This document shows, in pieces, positions 22,201 to 37,200 of a DNA stretch of 64,000 bases; the first letter of the stretch is position 1; every line of letters starts with the position of its first letter. A model generated the notes under the pieces. That model was not told where the DNA came from and did no database searches. It saw only the letters and a list, made by a program, of their open reading frames with translations. Made by a program: the position numbers and the translations under genes. Location: assembly GCA_015143295.1 (NCBI GenBank), contig CM026551.1, forward strand, positions 18,280,543 to 18,344,542, given 5' to 3'. This DNA comes from Tetracentron sinense. Lineage: Eukaryota > Streptophyta > Magnoliopsida > Trochodendrales > Trochodendraceae.

Positions 22201-25200
22201 ACTCCTAGCCAAGAGAGGAAATGACCCAAAATCCCAAAAGCAATCGGATAATGTAAGAGTTAATGTTCTACGGAGCTCAAAAGCATAGAAAACAGTGATT
22301 AGCTACCCCCATCTATTTTTAGTCATTGCACATTAGCATCTTATTAAGAGTCGTAGTACAAAGGAAAAACGATACCTTAGATGGAATATTAGATTTCCAA
22401 ATAGTCTTATGCATGGTTGTTAAATCCTTGTGATTTGTGATTCGAATCCTACGATTTGAATAAAATCTCAGGCAAAACGATTCAAATTGCATGTGAAAAT
22501 CTTAATTTGGTAAATCTCATTCGATTTGCGATTCAAATTGCGATTTGCGATTCAAATCGTACGATTCATGCGATTTATAGGATTCGAGCACGAAACCCTT
22601 GTTACGGACCAATGCTTTAAACGGACCAATACTTTAAAAAAAATATTTTTTAAATATTTTTTATTTTTTTAATTTTCTAAAGGTACTTTATGTCTTTTAA
22701 GAAGAGAGAAGAAAGAGGAAAACCCCTGTTACCGACATGCCAAAATCCCTATTTGAGTTATCTCTCTATTGCTATAAAACGGGATAAATAAAGAGAAGAA
22801 ATATGAAGGAATTGGAGAGTTGGACTCTGAGAGAACTTGATAGTTCATTTTATGAATCTTTTTAATTATACAAGTATTTTGATACTTAATATCATACAAC
22901 AGGATTATATGAGTTTATTTTTGTTGATTTATCTTCGATGATATTAGGGGTTACATTTCGTTTTATGAAGTTCATTCGTGTTTTGTATAGTGCATGCAAT
23001 GAAATGTTCATTACTTTCTTTTATCAATTGATATAGATGAAATCTTTTGAATAATGGATTATTCCATTTTTTTGATTTATTAAGTTTTTTTTTTTGGTAT
23101 TTTTTTAATAATTTTTAAAAAATGGATTGAATCTTACAATTTACGATTTGAATCAAATCTATCCGAAAATGTTTTTACGATTCGATTACGATTTAACAAC
23201 CTTGGTCCTATGAGAAAATGATGGCGCAAGATCTGAACCAAATGATTGTAGCAATAATTGTGTTGAAAATCGACCATTGTGGCCTCTGGGCTAACCTGTC
23301 GCAGAGTGGGGGAGCCACCCTGTAATGTGTATACCCGGTTGGGTATAACCTCCATGGTGCACACTAATTGGGATACACCTGCTCCGTGGCGCATCCTCTT
23401 GGGTGCAACCTCTCCATGGGGCATCCTGTAGACCAGAATCCCTAACCTGGGGACACAGAGGAAAAGATTGAAGCCATTGAAGAAATCATAGATTTTTGAC
23501 TTCTCAATCAATCAAATTACGCCTTAATCTAAGACACCACATTACCTCATTGTTACTCAACTCAAAGCATTGCGACACTAAGGCCTCTGTATCAACGACT
23601 AGCATGAGCAAATTTCCAAACTTGGCACTAATTTTGGCTGGACCGCACCACAAATCTTTCCAAAATCTGACCTCCACCCCATTGCCTACCCTAAATCTGA
23701 TGAAAGGTGCCAATAGCTTGACCACTACCATAATTTCTTTCAAAAGACCCATATTGTGAAGGCTTTTAACCTCTCTACCTCCCAACACGAGCAGGCCTCG
23801 TATTTTGCTATCATCACTCTTCTCAATAGACTATTTCTCTTTACCAAATATCCACACCCATTTCTCTAACAACACCTACCCATTTCTCTAACAACACCTT
23901 GTCCACATCTACCAAAGGTTTCAGATTCAAACGACCAACCTGAAGCGAGCGACAACTTTGGTTCCACACTAAAGGAATTTCCTCTGCATATTTTCCAAGT
24001 TCACTGTGGTTGATTAAGGGATCATCAAGGCAGACAGGATAAATGCTAGGAGGCTGCAAAGAGTGCTCTTGATGAGAGTCAGCTTCCCATCCTTAGAAAG
24101 AAAATTTGATTTCCAACCTGCTAATCTATGGTCAAATATTTCCAAAACTAGGGACAACCGTAGATTTAAAACTTGACCCAATGGGCAAACCGTGATAAGA
24201 AGAGGGTAAAGATCCAAACTTACAACCTAATCAGGCTAAAAATTATTCAGTATTCAGAATGTTGCCAACCCTAATCAACTCGCTCTTGCCCAAATCAACC
24301 TTCAAACCCAACACCGCTTCAAAGCATCTAAAAAGACACCTAAGGTGGGCACCATGGTATCATCTGCAAATTGACAATGAGAGATTTTCAGGTTTTCCTA
24401 GCCTAAGGAGAAGCCCTCAAATACAACCCCATTTGCTTTGGATAACATTTTGCTTAGAGTTTCTAATTCTATGATAAATAGAAAAGGGGATTGGAGATCC
24501 CCTTGGTTCAAACCCCTAGAGCTCCTGAAATACCTAGCCGAACTCCCATTGATGAGAATGGAGAATAAAACCGATGAAAGGCACAATAACATCCATTTTC
24601 TCCACTGGTGACCGAAACTCATTGTACTCAAAACATACTCCAAAAAATTCCAATTGGTATGATCATAGGCTTTCTCCATGTCCATTTTGCAAAGAAAAAC
24701 TACAATTTTCTTTTTGATCCGTTCATTAGTACATTCGTTAGCTATCAAAATGCCATCTAGGATATGCCCGCCCTCCACAAATGCACCTTGCTGTGGAGAT
24801 TTGATTGATCCTAAAATTCCTTTTAAATGAGATGCCAACACCTTAGATAGAATTTTATTCACACTACCCACTAGACTAATTGGCAAAAATCCTGTAGGTT
24901 TTTGAGTACCTGCCCTCTTGGGAATCAACACTACAAAGGTGTTATTCAAAACCTTACCGAATTGACTTTTGTCGTAGTAATCCTTCATGAATCATGATTA
25001 CCAGGGAATCGTTCCCCCATCTCCTAACAAGATCTAAAAAATTCTATGGAGAAATTGTTAGGGCTAGGGCATTTTCCCAGTTAAGGCTTGCAAATCACTT
25101 AACACTTCCTCCTCGCTAAATGGACATTCCAGCTCCCCCCCCCTGCTTTGAGGAGAGGGAGTCAAAATGGAGCCATCTAACTTCGGTCTCCAAGGATATT

Positions 25201-28200
25201 TCTCTCTATGCAAATCCTCATAAAAAGATTTTACACTTTCCTTAATCTCCAGCTTATTCTCCTTCCAAACCCACTCTACCAGAAGCCTAGCAATGAAATT
25301 AGTTTTCCTATGGAAACTGGCCATTCTATGAAAAATTCTGGTATTGCGATCTCCCTCTCTGAGCCATCTAATTTGCCCCTTTTGTTTTCAACTTATCTCC
25401 TCCATTCTCAAAATTGCTTCGAACTCCAGCTTCTAGGATTTGAGTCAAATAACTTTCTCACACGATAAGGGTCTAGGTTTCTTTATAAGTCCATCTCCTC
25501 AATATTTCAGGGGTGAGTTGATTTCTTATCCTTAATATCACCAAAGATCTCCCTATTCCATTCTTTAAGCGTAAGTTTAAAGCTTTCAACTGAAGACTAA
25601 ACCCGATACGGGCAGAACCCGAGTTAGGTCTCCAAACCTCGACCACCAATTTTTTGAACCTCTCGCCCTCCAACCACATATTTTTGAAACAGAATGGAGT
25701 TGCCTCCCCTCCCGCGCCCCCCATCATCCCTTAAAGCAGTCTGATGCCAACATACTAGGGATATAATCTGATGTAGTTATAGGGAGAGATGCTTGAATAA
25801 GGAGCGAGAAATGTTGCTCCCAATCAGTATTGAAGAGAAACCTGTCTAGCTTGCTAGTCGATGAACCAGAGGAAGGAATGGACCAAGTGAATTGTACCCC
25901 TTTCATTGGATAATCAATGAGCCATGATTCGAGATAAAATCTCCAAACTTGCGCATTTTGGCATCAAAGGAGCGACCAACTCGTTTCTCTTGCGGGAACC
26001 AGACATAATTAAAATCTCTACCTAGACACCAAGGGGCTTCCCATCTCACGCTGAAGAGTTCTACGACCAATCCAGATGGTGGGCGGTGGGTTTGAGTACT
26101 GACCACACCGAGGTACAAGCCTGATCACATCATCTCATTCCTGCCAATAAGACGCCTAATCCGAGGTACCAGAAGGCCCATATATCCTAGAGAATTTCCA
26201 CACACAACCTTTGCTTAACGATTTGCACATAATAGAGATTGAATAGGCTCCACATTTCGAATCCAAAACTTTTACCCTCTTATTATCCCAAATCATGAGG
26301 ATACTCCCTGATGTTCCTAATGATGGAACTGAAAGCCACTCTAGGACACTAACTCCTGAATTGTCCCTAATATACTGATCCAAAATGTACATTGGAAAGC
26401 GTTTCAAGGCCACAAAAGACCTTTCTTGTGGGCTCTTAAAATGTGGCCAACATACAAACGAGAATGACACATTTTTGCTGTCTTTCAAAACCTGCAAAAA
26501 CAAAAATGATTTTTTTCCCCAAATGCATAAAAACAAGTCTGATATGTTTCAGGAAAAAAGAAGAAGAAATGTCTTTGATAAATGTTTTTATCGTTTTACA
26601 ATCAAACACATCTTACCCTGTTTCATGCCCCAAAACTTTTTAACCGCAAAAAAAGTTTATAAGAAATGCAACCAAATGAATTATGTTCACTATCTCTCTC
26701 TTTTTTCTTTTAAGGATATTTGCTGAGACGTTGGAAAAAAAAACATTTTGGAGCTCATGTCGGAGTATGCCGGGAAGGAGGAGATTGCTCCCTTTTCATG
26801 GGGGAGAAAAGAACGAGGATGGAGATAAAGGAAGAGTACCATGTACCTGTAATGCTACAGGATATGAGCTGTAGACAAATATCCAGAATATCATGGTTGA
26901 AGGGGATAATAAGGCATAATCTTCTGTGGCTTCATATGGAATCCCAATCTCCTAGTAACCCGATTCTTCTTCTGTGAATTTCTTTACCCCCAGACTCCAT
27001 ATCTCTCAACCTCTCAAAGAGGTATTCTTTCATTTTAGTATGCCTCTTGATAATGATTTTACATGGCCAGGATTATATACCAAATAAAGAACCCACAAGA
27101 TCGATTAAAAGCACATTTGCTTTTCCATTGAGTAGGAAAGCTAGGTTTGGTTGTATCAATGATTAAAACAGAGAAACCATAATGAAGCACATCTGGAATT
27201 CAGTTTCAAAATGAAACTCATTGCGGGCCATCTAAGTTTTTACGAATACTAGAAAAAGCCGAACGGGTTGGACTGATAATGGTATCCACTTTTTTGCAAT
27301 ATGTTTGTCAAGATTCTAGATAGAATTTTATGTAACATGTCCACAATATGGGTGCGACTAATGTGTCCGACTTATTGTGTTATGCTTACTAATCGAGGAG
27401 AACCTGAATTGCTCAGTGCATGAAGAAAAAGATAAGTGGAATAAAGCTATGCAAGAAGAAATAAATTCTTTGCATAAGAATGACACTTATGATTTGGTTA
27501 AATTACCAGAGGGCCAAAAAGCATTGAAAAATAAAGGTGCCAAGCTAGTAAAGTACGAAGTTCGACTTGTTGTGGAAGACTTTGGACATAAAAAATGGTG
27601 TTGACTTTGATGAATTTTTTTCTCTCATTGTTAAATTGTCATCCATTCGCGTGATACTAGGTCTAGCTGCCAGCCTGCAAGACTAGTTCTAGAGGTGGAA
27701 CAATTAGATGTCAAAACTGCTTTTCTTCATGGTGACATAGAGGAAGAAATTTATATGGAACAACCAGAAGGATTCGGAGTGAAGGGCAAAGAGCACTTGA
27801 TTTGTAAATTTAGGAATATCTTATATGGGTTAAAACAAGCCCCTAGGCAATGGTACAAAATATTTGACTCATTTATGTTAGGTCATGGGTATACACAAAG
27901 AAAGTTGCAGATCAAAGAATGACTTCATTATTCTTTTGCTTTATGTTGACGTCTTGACGACATGCTAATTGTTGGGCAAGATGTTTACAGGATGGCAGGT
28001 TGAAGAAAGAATTAAGCAAGTCCTTTGACATGAACTTGGGACAAGCACAATAGATCTCTGTGAATGCAAATTACTCGCGATAGGAAGACAAGAAAATTAT
28101 GGTTATCACAAGAAAGATATATTGAACGAGTGCTTGAAAAGTTTAATAGGAATAGTGCAAAACCGATTAATAGACCACTTGCAGGTTACTTTAAATTGAG

Positions 28201-31187
28201 TGTGAAACGAAGTCCTCATATGAGAAAAAAAAGATATGATAAATACAACTCATGCCTTAGCAAGAGGGAGTTTAAACTTGAATGTATGCCATATTATGTA
28301 CAAGGTCAGACTTAGCTCATGCAGTTGGCATGGTAAGTAGATTTCTTGCTAATCTTAGGAAAGAACACTGGACAATGGTAAAGTGGTCATTTAGGCATTT
28401 CAGGGGTACATCCAAGTTGTGTTTATGCTTTGAAAGTTTGAAGCTTGTATTGATGGTAGAAAATCTACTTTCAGAGTACTTATTCACTTTTGTAGTCAGT
28501 GCAATTTCATGGTAGTCCAAGTTGCACAAGTGTGTTGCTCTGTCCACGACAGAGGCAGAATACTATAATGTTATGGATGAAAATTTTTCTTCAAGAGTTT
28601 GGTTTAAAGCAAGACAAGTTTGTGGTTTGTTGTGATAGCTAGAGTGCTATAGTCTTGAGTAAAAATGCTGATTTTCATTACCCGACGAAGCATATAGATG
28701 TTTGGTATCATTGGATACAAAAGTCTGGAAAAAAATGATAAATTCGAGAAAATCCATGTCGACTAGAATCCATTGGATATGATGACTAAGGCAAGAATTT
28801 TGTAGGGACTTAGCAAACATGAATGCTACTTGAGCATCTATCTAGGGCACATGATCTACTGAGTAGGGGAAGCCTTACTCATGTGTCTAGAGGGGGAGAT
28901 TGTTAAAGTTCTTCTATTTAGGGTGGCCTATCCCCATGTGGAGTGTGTTCACACATCTAAAAACGTGTGGGTTCCCAAACTCTTATTTAGGTGGCTTTTA
29001 GGGATATAAAGAGTCAATGGGAAACTGAATTATCTTTATATATATATATATATATAAATTTATTACTTTAATTAATTTTGGGGTTGGAAAACAAGAGAAA
29101 GGGTTTTTTCTCATCAAGGGAAGCTAATTCTGCTTGACATTTTTTCTCATATGTGAAGCTAAATTTGGACTAAACAGATTGATTGAATCTCAATTCTCTT
29201 CAAAGGTGTATTTGAGACTTTGTCTACACTTTTTGGGGAGTGAATGAAGATAGGCAATTTGTTCCCATTGGAGGTAATCCCGTGTTTCTTTTTTTCTTCT
29301 TGTTGCTAGATCCTCAAGCTACATCAAATTGGCTTGAGAAGAACCATTGTATATCTCCTTTAAATGACACGCAAGGAGGTTTTTTTGTGTGGTAATTATG
29401 GTAATGTCTTTTGGTATGAATGAACCATGGTAATCACCCAACAGTCCAAGACACAATCTATTAAAGAAGCCGTGGCTACCGAGGAATTTTATCCATTAAA
29501 GAAGCTGCTTTTCAATTGTAACAAAATTTTATGGAATGGTAATACTTGTCAATTGCGAGTTTCATGATGGAGATTTTCTTTTTTGATAACTTGAGAAATT
29601 TATGTTAACTTGATTATCTTAATGGTGGAGTCCTGCTATTGCTGGTAAGGTAGAGGCTAAAACCTCCACGATCCATTATTAGTGTAGTATTCTTTTTTAT
29701 TTGAGGAATTTTAAGTTTTGAGGTCTCTTGATGTATAGACTATAGATTATATTACTTTTCTTTCGTCAACTTTCTGCAGTGGGTCCCACCAACACGACAA
29801 TCAATTCAATGGTGATAAATTTTGCAAGTTACCAAGTAAGAAAACCTCCACACGCTTCAAATCAATGACCAAAGATTAAATATCTCATTAAGTGGGGTAT
29901 TTTTCTGTCTTCTGTAAAAGACTTCTTTCAAACCCTCTCTGTCCCTGCCTCCATCAAAGATACATGTGCATTGTTGCATTCTTTACAGTTGGAAAAGAAA
30001 CAAGCTACGGAGCAAACAAGGGGGGTATAGTGTTCATAGGGAAACTTCCGAGTGGGTCGGTATGGACACCCGGAGGGCTTAGTCCTTGCCTAGAAGGGTA
30101 TGGGATACCCTCTGTGACCAAAAAAAAAAAAGGGGGGGGGGGGGGGGGGTTATGGTGTCATGTGTTACTGGTTTCAGCCATAATAGGCATCTAGTAACAG
30201 TAATTACATTATGTAATGGTTTCGTCCAGGCTTGTTACTCATGTTGAACCTCTATGTACGCGTAAATTGTTTTTTTTCCTCATGAATCAATGCATTGACT
30301 CTGGTTAGGAGTGAGGATGTAAACTTGACCTAGAAATAACAGATGAACATGTTAAAGGGTTATGCTATGAGGTGATGATGCAAATAAAAAATAACCAATA
30401 AGAAAAGAACTTAATGGAATACGACATGAGCTTATTAAATAGTGTTGATTTGCATCAAATATGATGCAATAAACCTTGCATATGATCTCTCTCTCTCTCT
30501 CTTCAATCTGTTTTTTGGGAACAATATCTTTTTCTGTGTCGATCTTGATATAGTTTTTTTTCATGGGATATGGTTCAATTCAACACTAAATTTTTAAAAA
30601 GAATTCATATTTCTCTCTCTAACAACCCACATGGATGTAGACATTATTTATAAAATAAATAAAACTGATTTCACTTGATGTTATAGGGGTTATAAAAGGT
30701 TTCTATAATAGAAAGAAAAATGGAAAATAATGTGCTATCTAGCCGCGTCTAACTCTTTGCCAACATAAAAGGAGAGGGTTGAATCCCTTCTCTTTCTCTC
30801 CCTCTCTCATTTTTTTGTGTGTGATAGTTTTGAGCTTTTAGGGAGGCATCTTTGGCGTCCCTTTCTTTTTAATTCGGGGTTTGCCCCTTTTCTTTAATGA
30901 ACTCATTAAAAAAATGTTTATTTAGCATTTATTGCTTCATTAGGGTATCACAATATGTTCCTTATTTTATACAACTGGTCATCTCTATATTTTATTTCCA
31001 ATTAATCTTTATTTCAATATGTATATTTTTAATTTCTTTTAAACTTGAATAAAATAAATCTGGGCATTGCCTAAGGGATGCCTCTCCCATTGAACTCTTA
31101 TCACCTATTGTTGTCTGGATGCTTTGATTATACTGGTTCCAAGGTTTTAAATGTCGATACTATGTGATATGTTGCTGTTTATAAAAA

Positions 31188-31227
<40 letters not shown>

Positions 31228-34200
31228 TTTCAAAATGACAGATTTTTTGTTGTTTGAGAGAAAATTTGAGGGAAAAATCATGATACACAAAATAAACTTC
31301 AAGAAATGATAAAAAAAATAAATACATACTAAGGATTAAAAAAATGCAAAAAAAGCAATGTATATAAGAGATGCATTTGGAATGAGGCAAATATCCGCGC
31401 TACCAACAATACTTGATAGTTTGATATTAGTATAATATTCATACATTGTTTCATACATCCGTTAAATCCTAAAAAGTAGATTTATTTAATAGTCAACACT
31501 GGACAACTACATAGAGACTCCACTCTACACTAAGAACCGCAATTAAATCCAAAGGGAATTAAGTAGAGGCTCGAAGTCATCGTCTCTGTCCCAATGAGGC
31601 GGGTAATAATTTTGGCTCTCCACTATAGCGATGATACTCATAGCGATGATACTCATCCTCTCTAAGTTGTACTAGCACTCTCGTTAATGATATTGTGCGT
31701 AAGCCGTAATGAGTTGTTACTATCACTATCATGTGAGGTCACACGTCTATAGTCATATCCATATGGCTCACACTCGCACTATTAATCCTAAAAAATGAAA
31801 AATACACTTTCGGAAGATAGTTTTAAAATGATTTTTTGGTTGAAGAAAAAGTTACTTTGTAACAATAGGGCCACATTAGGGATCAACTATGAGTCCGTAT
31901 ATTTTTACATTGATTATGGATGATTGACAACTTATATTCTAGAGGAGGAGGTCCCTTGATGTATGTTATTTGCAGATGCTATGGTATTAATGGATGAAAC
32001 TAAAGATAGGCTAATGCAAAACTAGAATTGTGGAGAGATACCTTTTGAGTATAAGGGATTCAAAATAAGTTGCACAAAGACATAATATTTGGAAGGCAAC
32101 AGTAGCATAAACATAAATAGGCTAGAGACAATTGTTAAGATAAATGACTAGGATATGTCCAAAGCGACTATTTCCTGTACCTTGACTCAATTATTCATAA
32201 TGATTGAATATTGAAGAGCATGTTGCTTATAGAATTAGAGCTGGATAGATAAGGAGAAATACTTTTGGACTGCTACGTGACAAATGCATCTTGATTAAAT
32301 TGGAAGAAATTTTTTATTAGACAACGTTAAGACCATCTATGCTTTTTATAGCAGAATGTTAGGTACTAAGAAGCAACATATTAGGAAAATCAATGTAACT
32401 GAGATGAGGATATTGAGATGGAGGGGTGGAAAGACAAGATCAGAATTGAGCAGATTCGCGAGGATCTAGGAGTGGCTCCAATATGTGATAAGATAAGAGA
32501 GTTGATTGAGCTGGTTTGTACTTTGGAAGTTTAGCGAAGATCACTAATAGCTCCAATAAGGAGAAGTGAATTAGTGCAAGTTTTAGGCTCTAAAAGGGGG
32601 AGCGGAAAGCTAAAAAATGACACGGGTGAAATTGTCGATGAAAGATTTGATAATACACAATTTAACCAACAAGATTCATGTTGTTGACCCCAAATACATA
32701 GGATAAGGCAGCGGCAATGATGTTGATGATTTTTTAATCAAATAATTAAAGTAGTTTTTTTGAAAAATATTTTAATAGAACAGGATTCATGTTTTTGATC
32801 CCAAATATTTAGGGCAAGGCATTGGCAATGATGTTGATGATTCTTTAATTAAATATATTTTTTAAAAAATTGAACTTTTTTTGTCAATCAATAAAAAAAT
32901 GCACAACATACTGAAATGAGAAGTTGATTGGCTATCTATCAAGCTGAAAAAAAAAAAAAACTTGAAAAAATATCAGTATCAAGATTTTTCTCAAAAAACT
33001 TGCCTCTTACATTTTACAAGATGATTTCTCATCAAATTTTGATTGATTTGGGGTTGAACTATATAAATCCAAGTGAATTTGGTAAAGAATGATGAAAACC
33101 CTAGAAAGAAACAAAAATACCTAAATATCTTTAATGTCAGTCGACATTTTGATATGTTGGTGGACTTGTTGTAGTTTATATATTAAAATTGTTAATTTAT
33201 CACCCCACATTTTTTTTTTATATTGGCAATAAATTACAATAAAATGTGATGCATTTATATACTTGCACTGTATATAGCCAATATATTGTAGAAAGATAAA
33301 TACCAGGAATAGATAGATCCCTATCATGTGTCATTGGAATATTGGTCTATATATATATATATATATATATATCCCATATGTCACAAATATTTAAAAGCCT
33401 TGACCAATACAAATAAAGTTGTAACAAATGTTGGGGGATGAAGCAATAAACTTGTTCTGTTTGCACCCTCTATATAGATCTGATATCCTATTAATCTATC
33501 AACCATAGAGTGTCCAAGATATCCAGAAGAACAACCTTCGATCCCGTAGCCCTCTCACCCGATGAGAAATATAATCAAAAGTATTCATAGAGTTGGTCAA
33601 GACAGTAATTCTATGGATGCCAATACCTTTAAGAAATTACACGACTTAAAGATGTCAAGGAGCTCTACGAGGTATATGGGCTTTTCATACTGTTATACTC
33701 GTAAGCAACAGTTGGAGACCCATCACGAAGACGAATAATTCACCAAATTTGCATGAATAATAGGTGGTATTACAAAATGCAAGCTTCATCAGCACTCAAG
33801 AATTCCTTGTCTGAGGCTTTGATCAGGCTGCCAAGATAACTCCTGGTCCCAGGGTCTCATCTGTCTCTTGGTTTAGTCCTCTTGAATCAAAATCATCATC
33901 CAGCATCTAATTAGAGGCCAGGCATGCCAAGAAGAGTTGGTCTCTTTCATTGTTGCGATTCCGACACAGGATACGTCGAGGGGCCCTTATGTGACAAGTT
34001 TGGACAAAAAAATATCCTGAAGCAAGAATGAAATCACAAACCAACCACAAAAGATTGGAATTCTAATATTAAACCAAATCAAATTATGCCAGCCTAGGTG
34101 CATATCTGATTCGCACAGCGGTCCAAGAAGACTTCATGGAAAAGGACCCCTCAACATTAGCATTTTCATTATGGACAAGATGAGGACACATTTGGGAACT

Positions 34201-37200
34201 TCATCAAGGTAACACTACAAATATCTCCAGAGTTAATCGACAAGAAATAAATGGCGAGCTCCATCCTTTTTGTTGGATAATTGTGAGACTTTACCATCGA
34301 GAGCAATACCTTAGTTTTATCTGGTCTTTGGCTTTCAGTTTGAAGTACTGTACCTCTTAGATGCCCAAGGGCGGTGTCAAAGGTATGCAGATTAGCCAGC
34401 ACAAACTCAGTCTATACCAAATTTTCACCATACATTCGAACCTTCAGGGGTCCTCTCCAAAGCTAACTACGTTCGTGAGAAGATTCTTTGACCCCCCCCC
34501 AACCTAGTCACAGTATCTTAAGCAGACCCAGTGAGTTTGAAAGCCCTGGTCCCCCGATACCACCCTCCAGTCAGATTTACGTCTAATGCCCAGCCCACCC
34601 TCTTCTAAGGCATACAAACGACATCCACACGAAGCTTCATGTGTGGGTCCAAACCTAATCAAGAGAACCAAATGAGAAGGCTCTCTATAGTGTATACTTT
34701 TTTTTGTACGGAGAACACGCCAAACACTTAGCAGCTTATCAGGACTGATTTAATAAGCTCAAGTAGTCAAGTGTTCCAGATGGTTGGAGGTGAACCTTTT
34801 AAGGTTTGGATATTGGAATGAGATTTCTTTTATTGCTTTCAGTTTATAGCAACCTCTGACTAACAATAAAGCTATCTTTGCCATTTAGAAATTGTATAGT
34901 TTGATCCTCACAAAAATATGAAGTAATGTTTTCGCAACTTCTAGATGATTGGTATCCTTTTCTCTGAAGACTTCTGGTCCTGACTTGTATTTGTATTGTT
35001 TTAGCTTTTCCCTTTTTTCGCTTTGGGCTGGCTATGTTTATCAGTTAGCCATTATACATTACTTTTCTCTTTTTGATAAAAGTTTAACCACTTATAAAAA
35101 ACAATTCCTAATGGATTCCATTTACGTATAGCTTGTAGTTCGTTATGTAAACACAACAATATGCAGTAACTGTTCAAACACTTTCCTGCCCTTGTCATGA
35201 TGTAATTCTTGTTTCAGGTATCTCCAAATTATACCAGTTCGTGGACCAACAGTATCAAAATTTTAGAGGGAAATGCTATGATATTTCATCCATTAAAATA
35301 TACTGCTACATAAGTTTTATTCATTCTTTTCTTCTAGTAATACATAGTATTATTGTTGTGCCTTCAATTCTTTTTCTAATAACATCTTGGTTAGCGTTTG
35401 TTTTCCAGGGATTGGTACAATTTAGAAAAATCCAAGCGTGTAAAGGCATTTCGATGTGGTGAGTTCGATGATTGTATTGAAAGAGCTGAATCCTCCCAGG
35501 GCATTCCTATAAAGAAGAGAGAGAAATATGCACGTCGAGAAGATGCTATACTTCATGCTCTTGAGCTTGAGAAGCAACAGAGGGAGAAGAAACAACGGAG
35601 ATTAGGTATTTCTACTAATTGCTCAAGCAGTAAAATGCCTGGTGCTCTGAAAAAAGAGTTTATGTCTTCAGAAAGTTTGGGGAATTATCATGACAAATTT
35701 GGAAATCGCAAATCACAAGTTTCTAAGAGATTAGATTCATCTCTTCAGGATGAGCGCATGGGCAATCCTTTATATGGGCAAAAAGTCAAACAGGGGAAGC
35801 AACCTAGCTGGGAAGATGATAATTCTGAAGTAATACCTCGGATGAAAGGATTGCAGGATTTTGGGCTCAGGATTGCCCCTTCAAAAAGAAAGCTTTCTTC
35901 TTTTGTTGCAGTTGATAATAATGCCCATGTTCTTCCTAGTGGTGGTCATAGCATGACAACTGCAAATCATGTCAGCAATTGTAAAGGTTTTTTATCCAAA
36001 ACAAAAAGGTCTCAGGGAGGGTTAACTGAGGAATCCCTTGTCAAGAGACGTGATAGACGCCGTCCTCTCGTTCAAGTATTACAGAGTAGCACTAAATTAA
36101 CGGTCGCGCATTCTTTGCAGTCTGATGGTGATGCTGTTTCTATCTCTATGCCAGGAGAGGAGGAGCATACACAGGTTATTTGCCGGGCGAAGAGAAGCAG
36201 ATGTCTGTACTTGCCAGCTGAGTCAAATGATTGTTTGAATTATACAGATATTCCTTCAGACCAGATGCAGATGTCACCTTCCCAGATTGGAATGGATAAT
36301 AGCTGTCTTCACAATGGTTCTTTGACTGAAGAAAATACTTCTTCTGGATTGAGAAAGGATTCTGAATCTGATTCTTCCGAGAGGGATTATCTGGACATGC
36401 ATGAAGAGACAACTGTACTTTTAGGTTGAATTTCAACCTCTCATTTGGCTGGTTCTATCACTTAGCTTCTCTTTTTAGTCGACTTCTATGCTTCTTAGCT
36501 TATAATAGAATTTCAGAGTTAAAATATTTGCTTAATGTTAGTGCTCCTATCTTTTAATTGGGAGTCATATTTATGAACCTTAATACATTCAGTTGTGCAT
36601 GGTATATATGTTTTACAAGTCCTAGTGAAATATATTCCTTTTTGATATTTCTTATACTACAATGTTCATTTATCACTGCCTGATTACTGTCATATTGATC
36701 AACATATGCGATGGGCATTATTTCCTTGTAAACACTACATGGGGTTCCTGTTCATGTAACTGGCACACCTGTGCTCAATACATTCCATTAGCCTGTGGGA
36801 ATTCAGACCACCTGTGCTCAATACATTCCATTAGCCAGTGCCAGGTTTTGTGCTGCATAAATTATTCGTATGAGGTGTGCTATGGGCAGTTATTGCCATC
36901 AATATAACATATGCTTGATGCGTTTTTTGGCATATTCCTGTGCTAATTATATGGTACAGTGTTATATAGTATAACATAACTATGTTCCTAACAGTAGGCT
37001 TTATTTTGCATATTCTTGTGCTAATTATATGGTACAGTGTTATAGTATAACATAACTATGTTCGTAACAGTAGGCTTTCGAAGTTTGCATTGCTAGTTAG
37101 TTCTCATGGAACTCATAAGTATGCCTTGAAATTTGCATCTTTAGGACATTGTCATGTTATTGATTTCTTTTAATTGGTAAATGGTAATAAGATCATGCAT

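Larger units (their letters stand above)
18880..35408 (+). other. Intron 1 of the PWWP gene (16.5 kb, transposon-filled)
   Basis: Bounded by GTAAGTTTGT and TTTTCCAG. The contents are annotated separately: hAT-like elements, L1 LINE, Copia fossil, RTE-like LINE and microsatellites. No independent host gene was recognised inside. Confidence 0.88.

Noticed and set aside
24398-24988. Minus-strand 196-residue frame considered as a host reverse transcriptase gene
   Set aside because: It is one piece of a decayed L1 ORF2 with endonuclease and zf-RVT parts in the expected order.
35241-35462. Open frame overlapping the start of PWWP exon 2
   Set aside because: Different frame from the conserved protein and mostly intron sequence.
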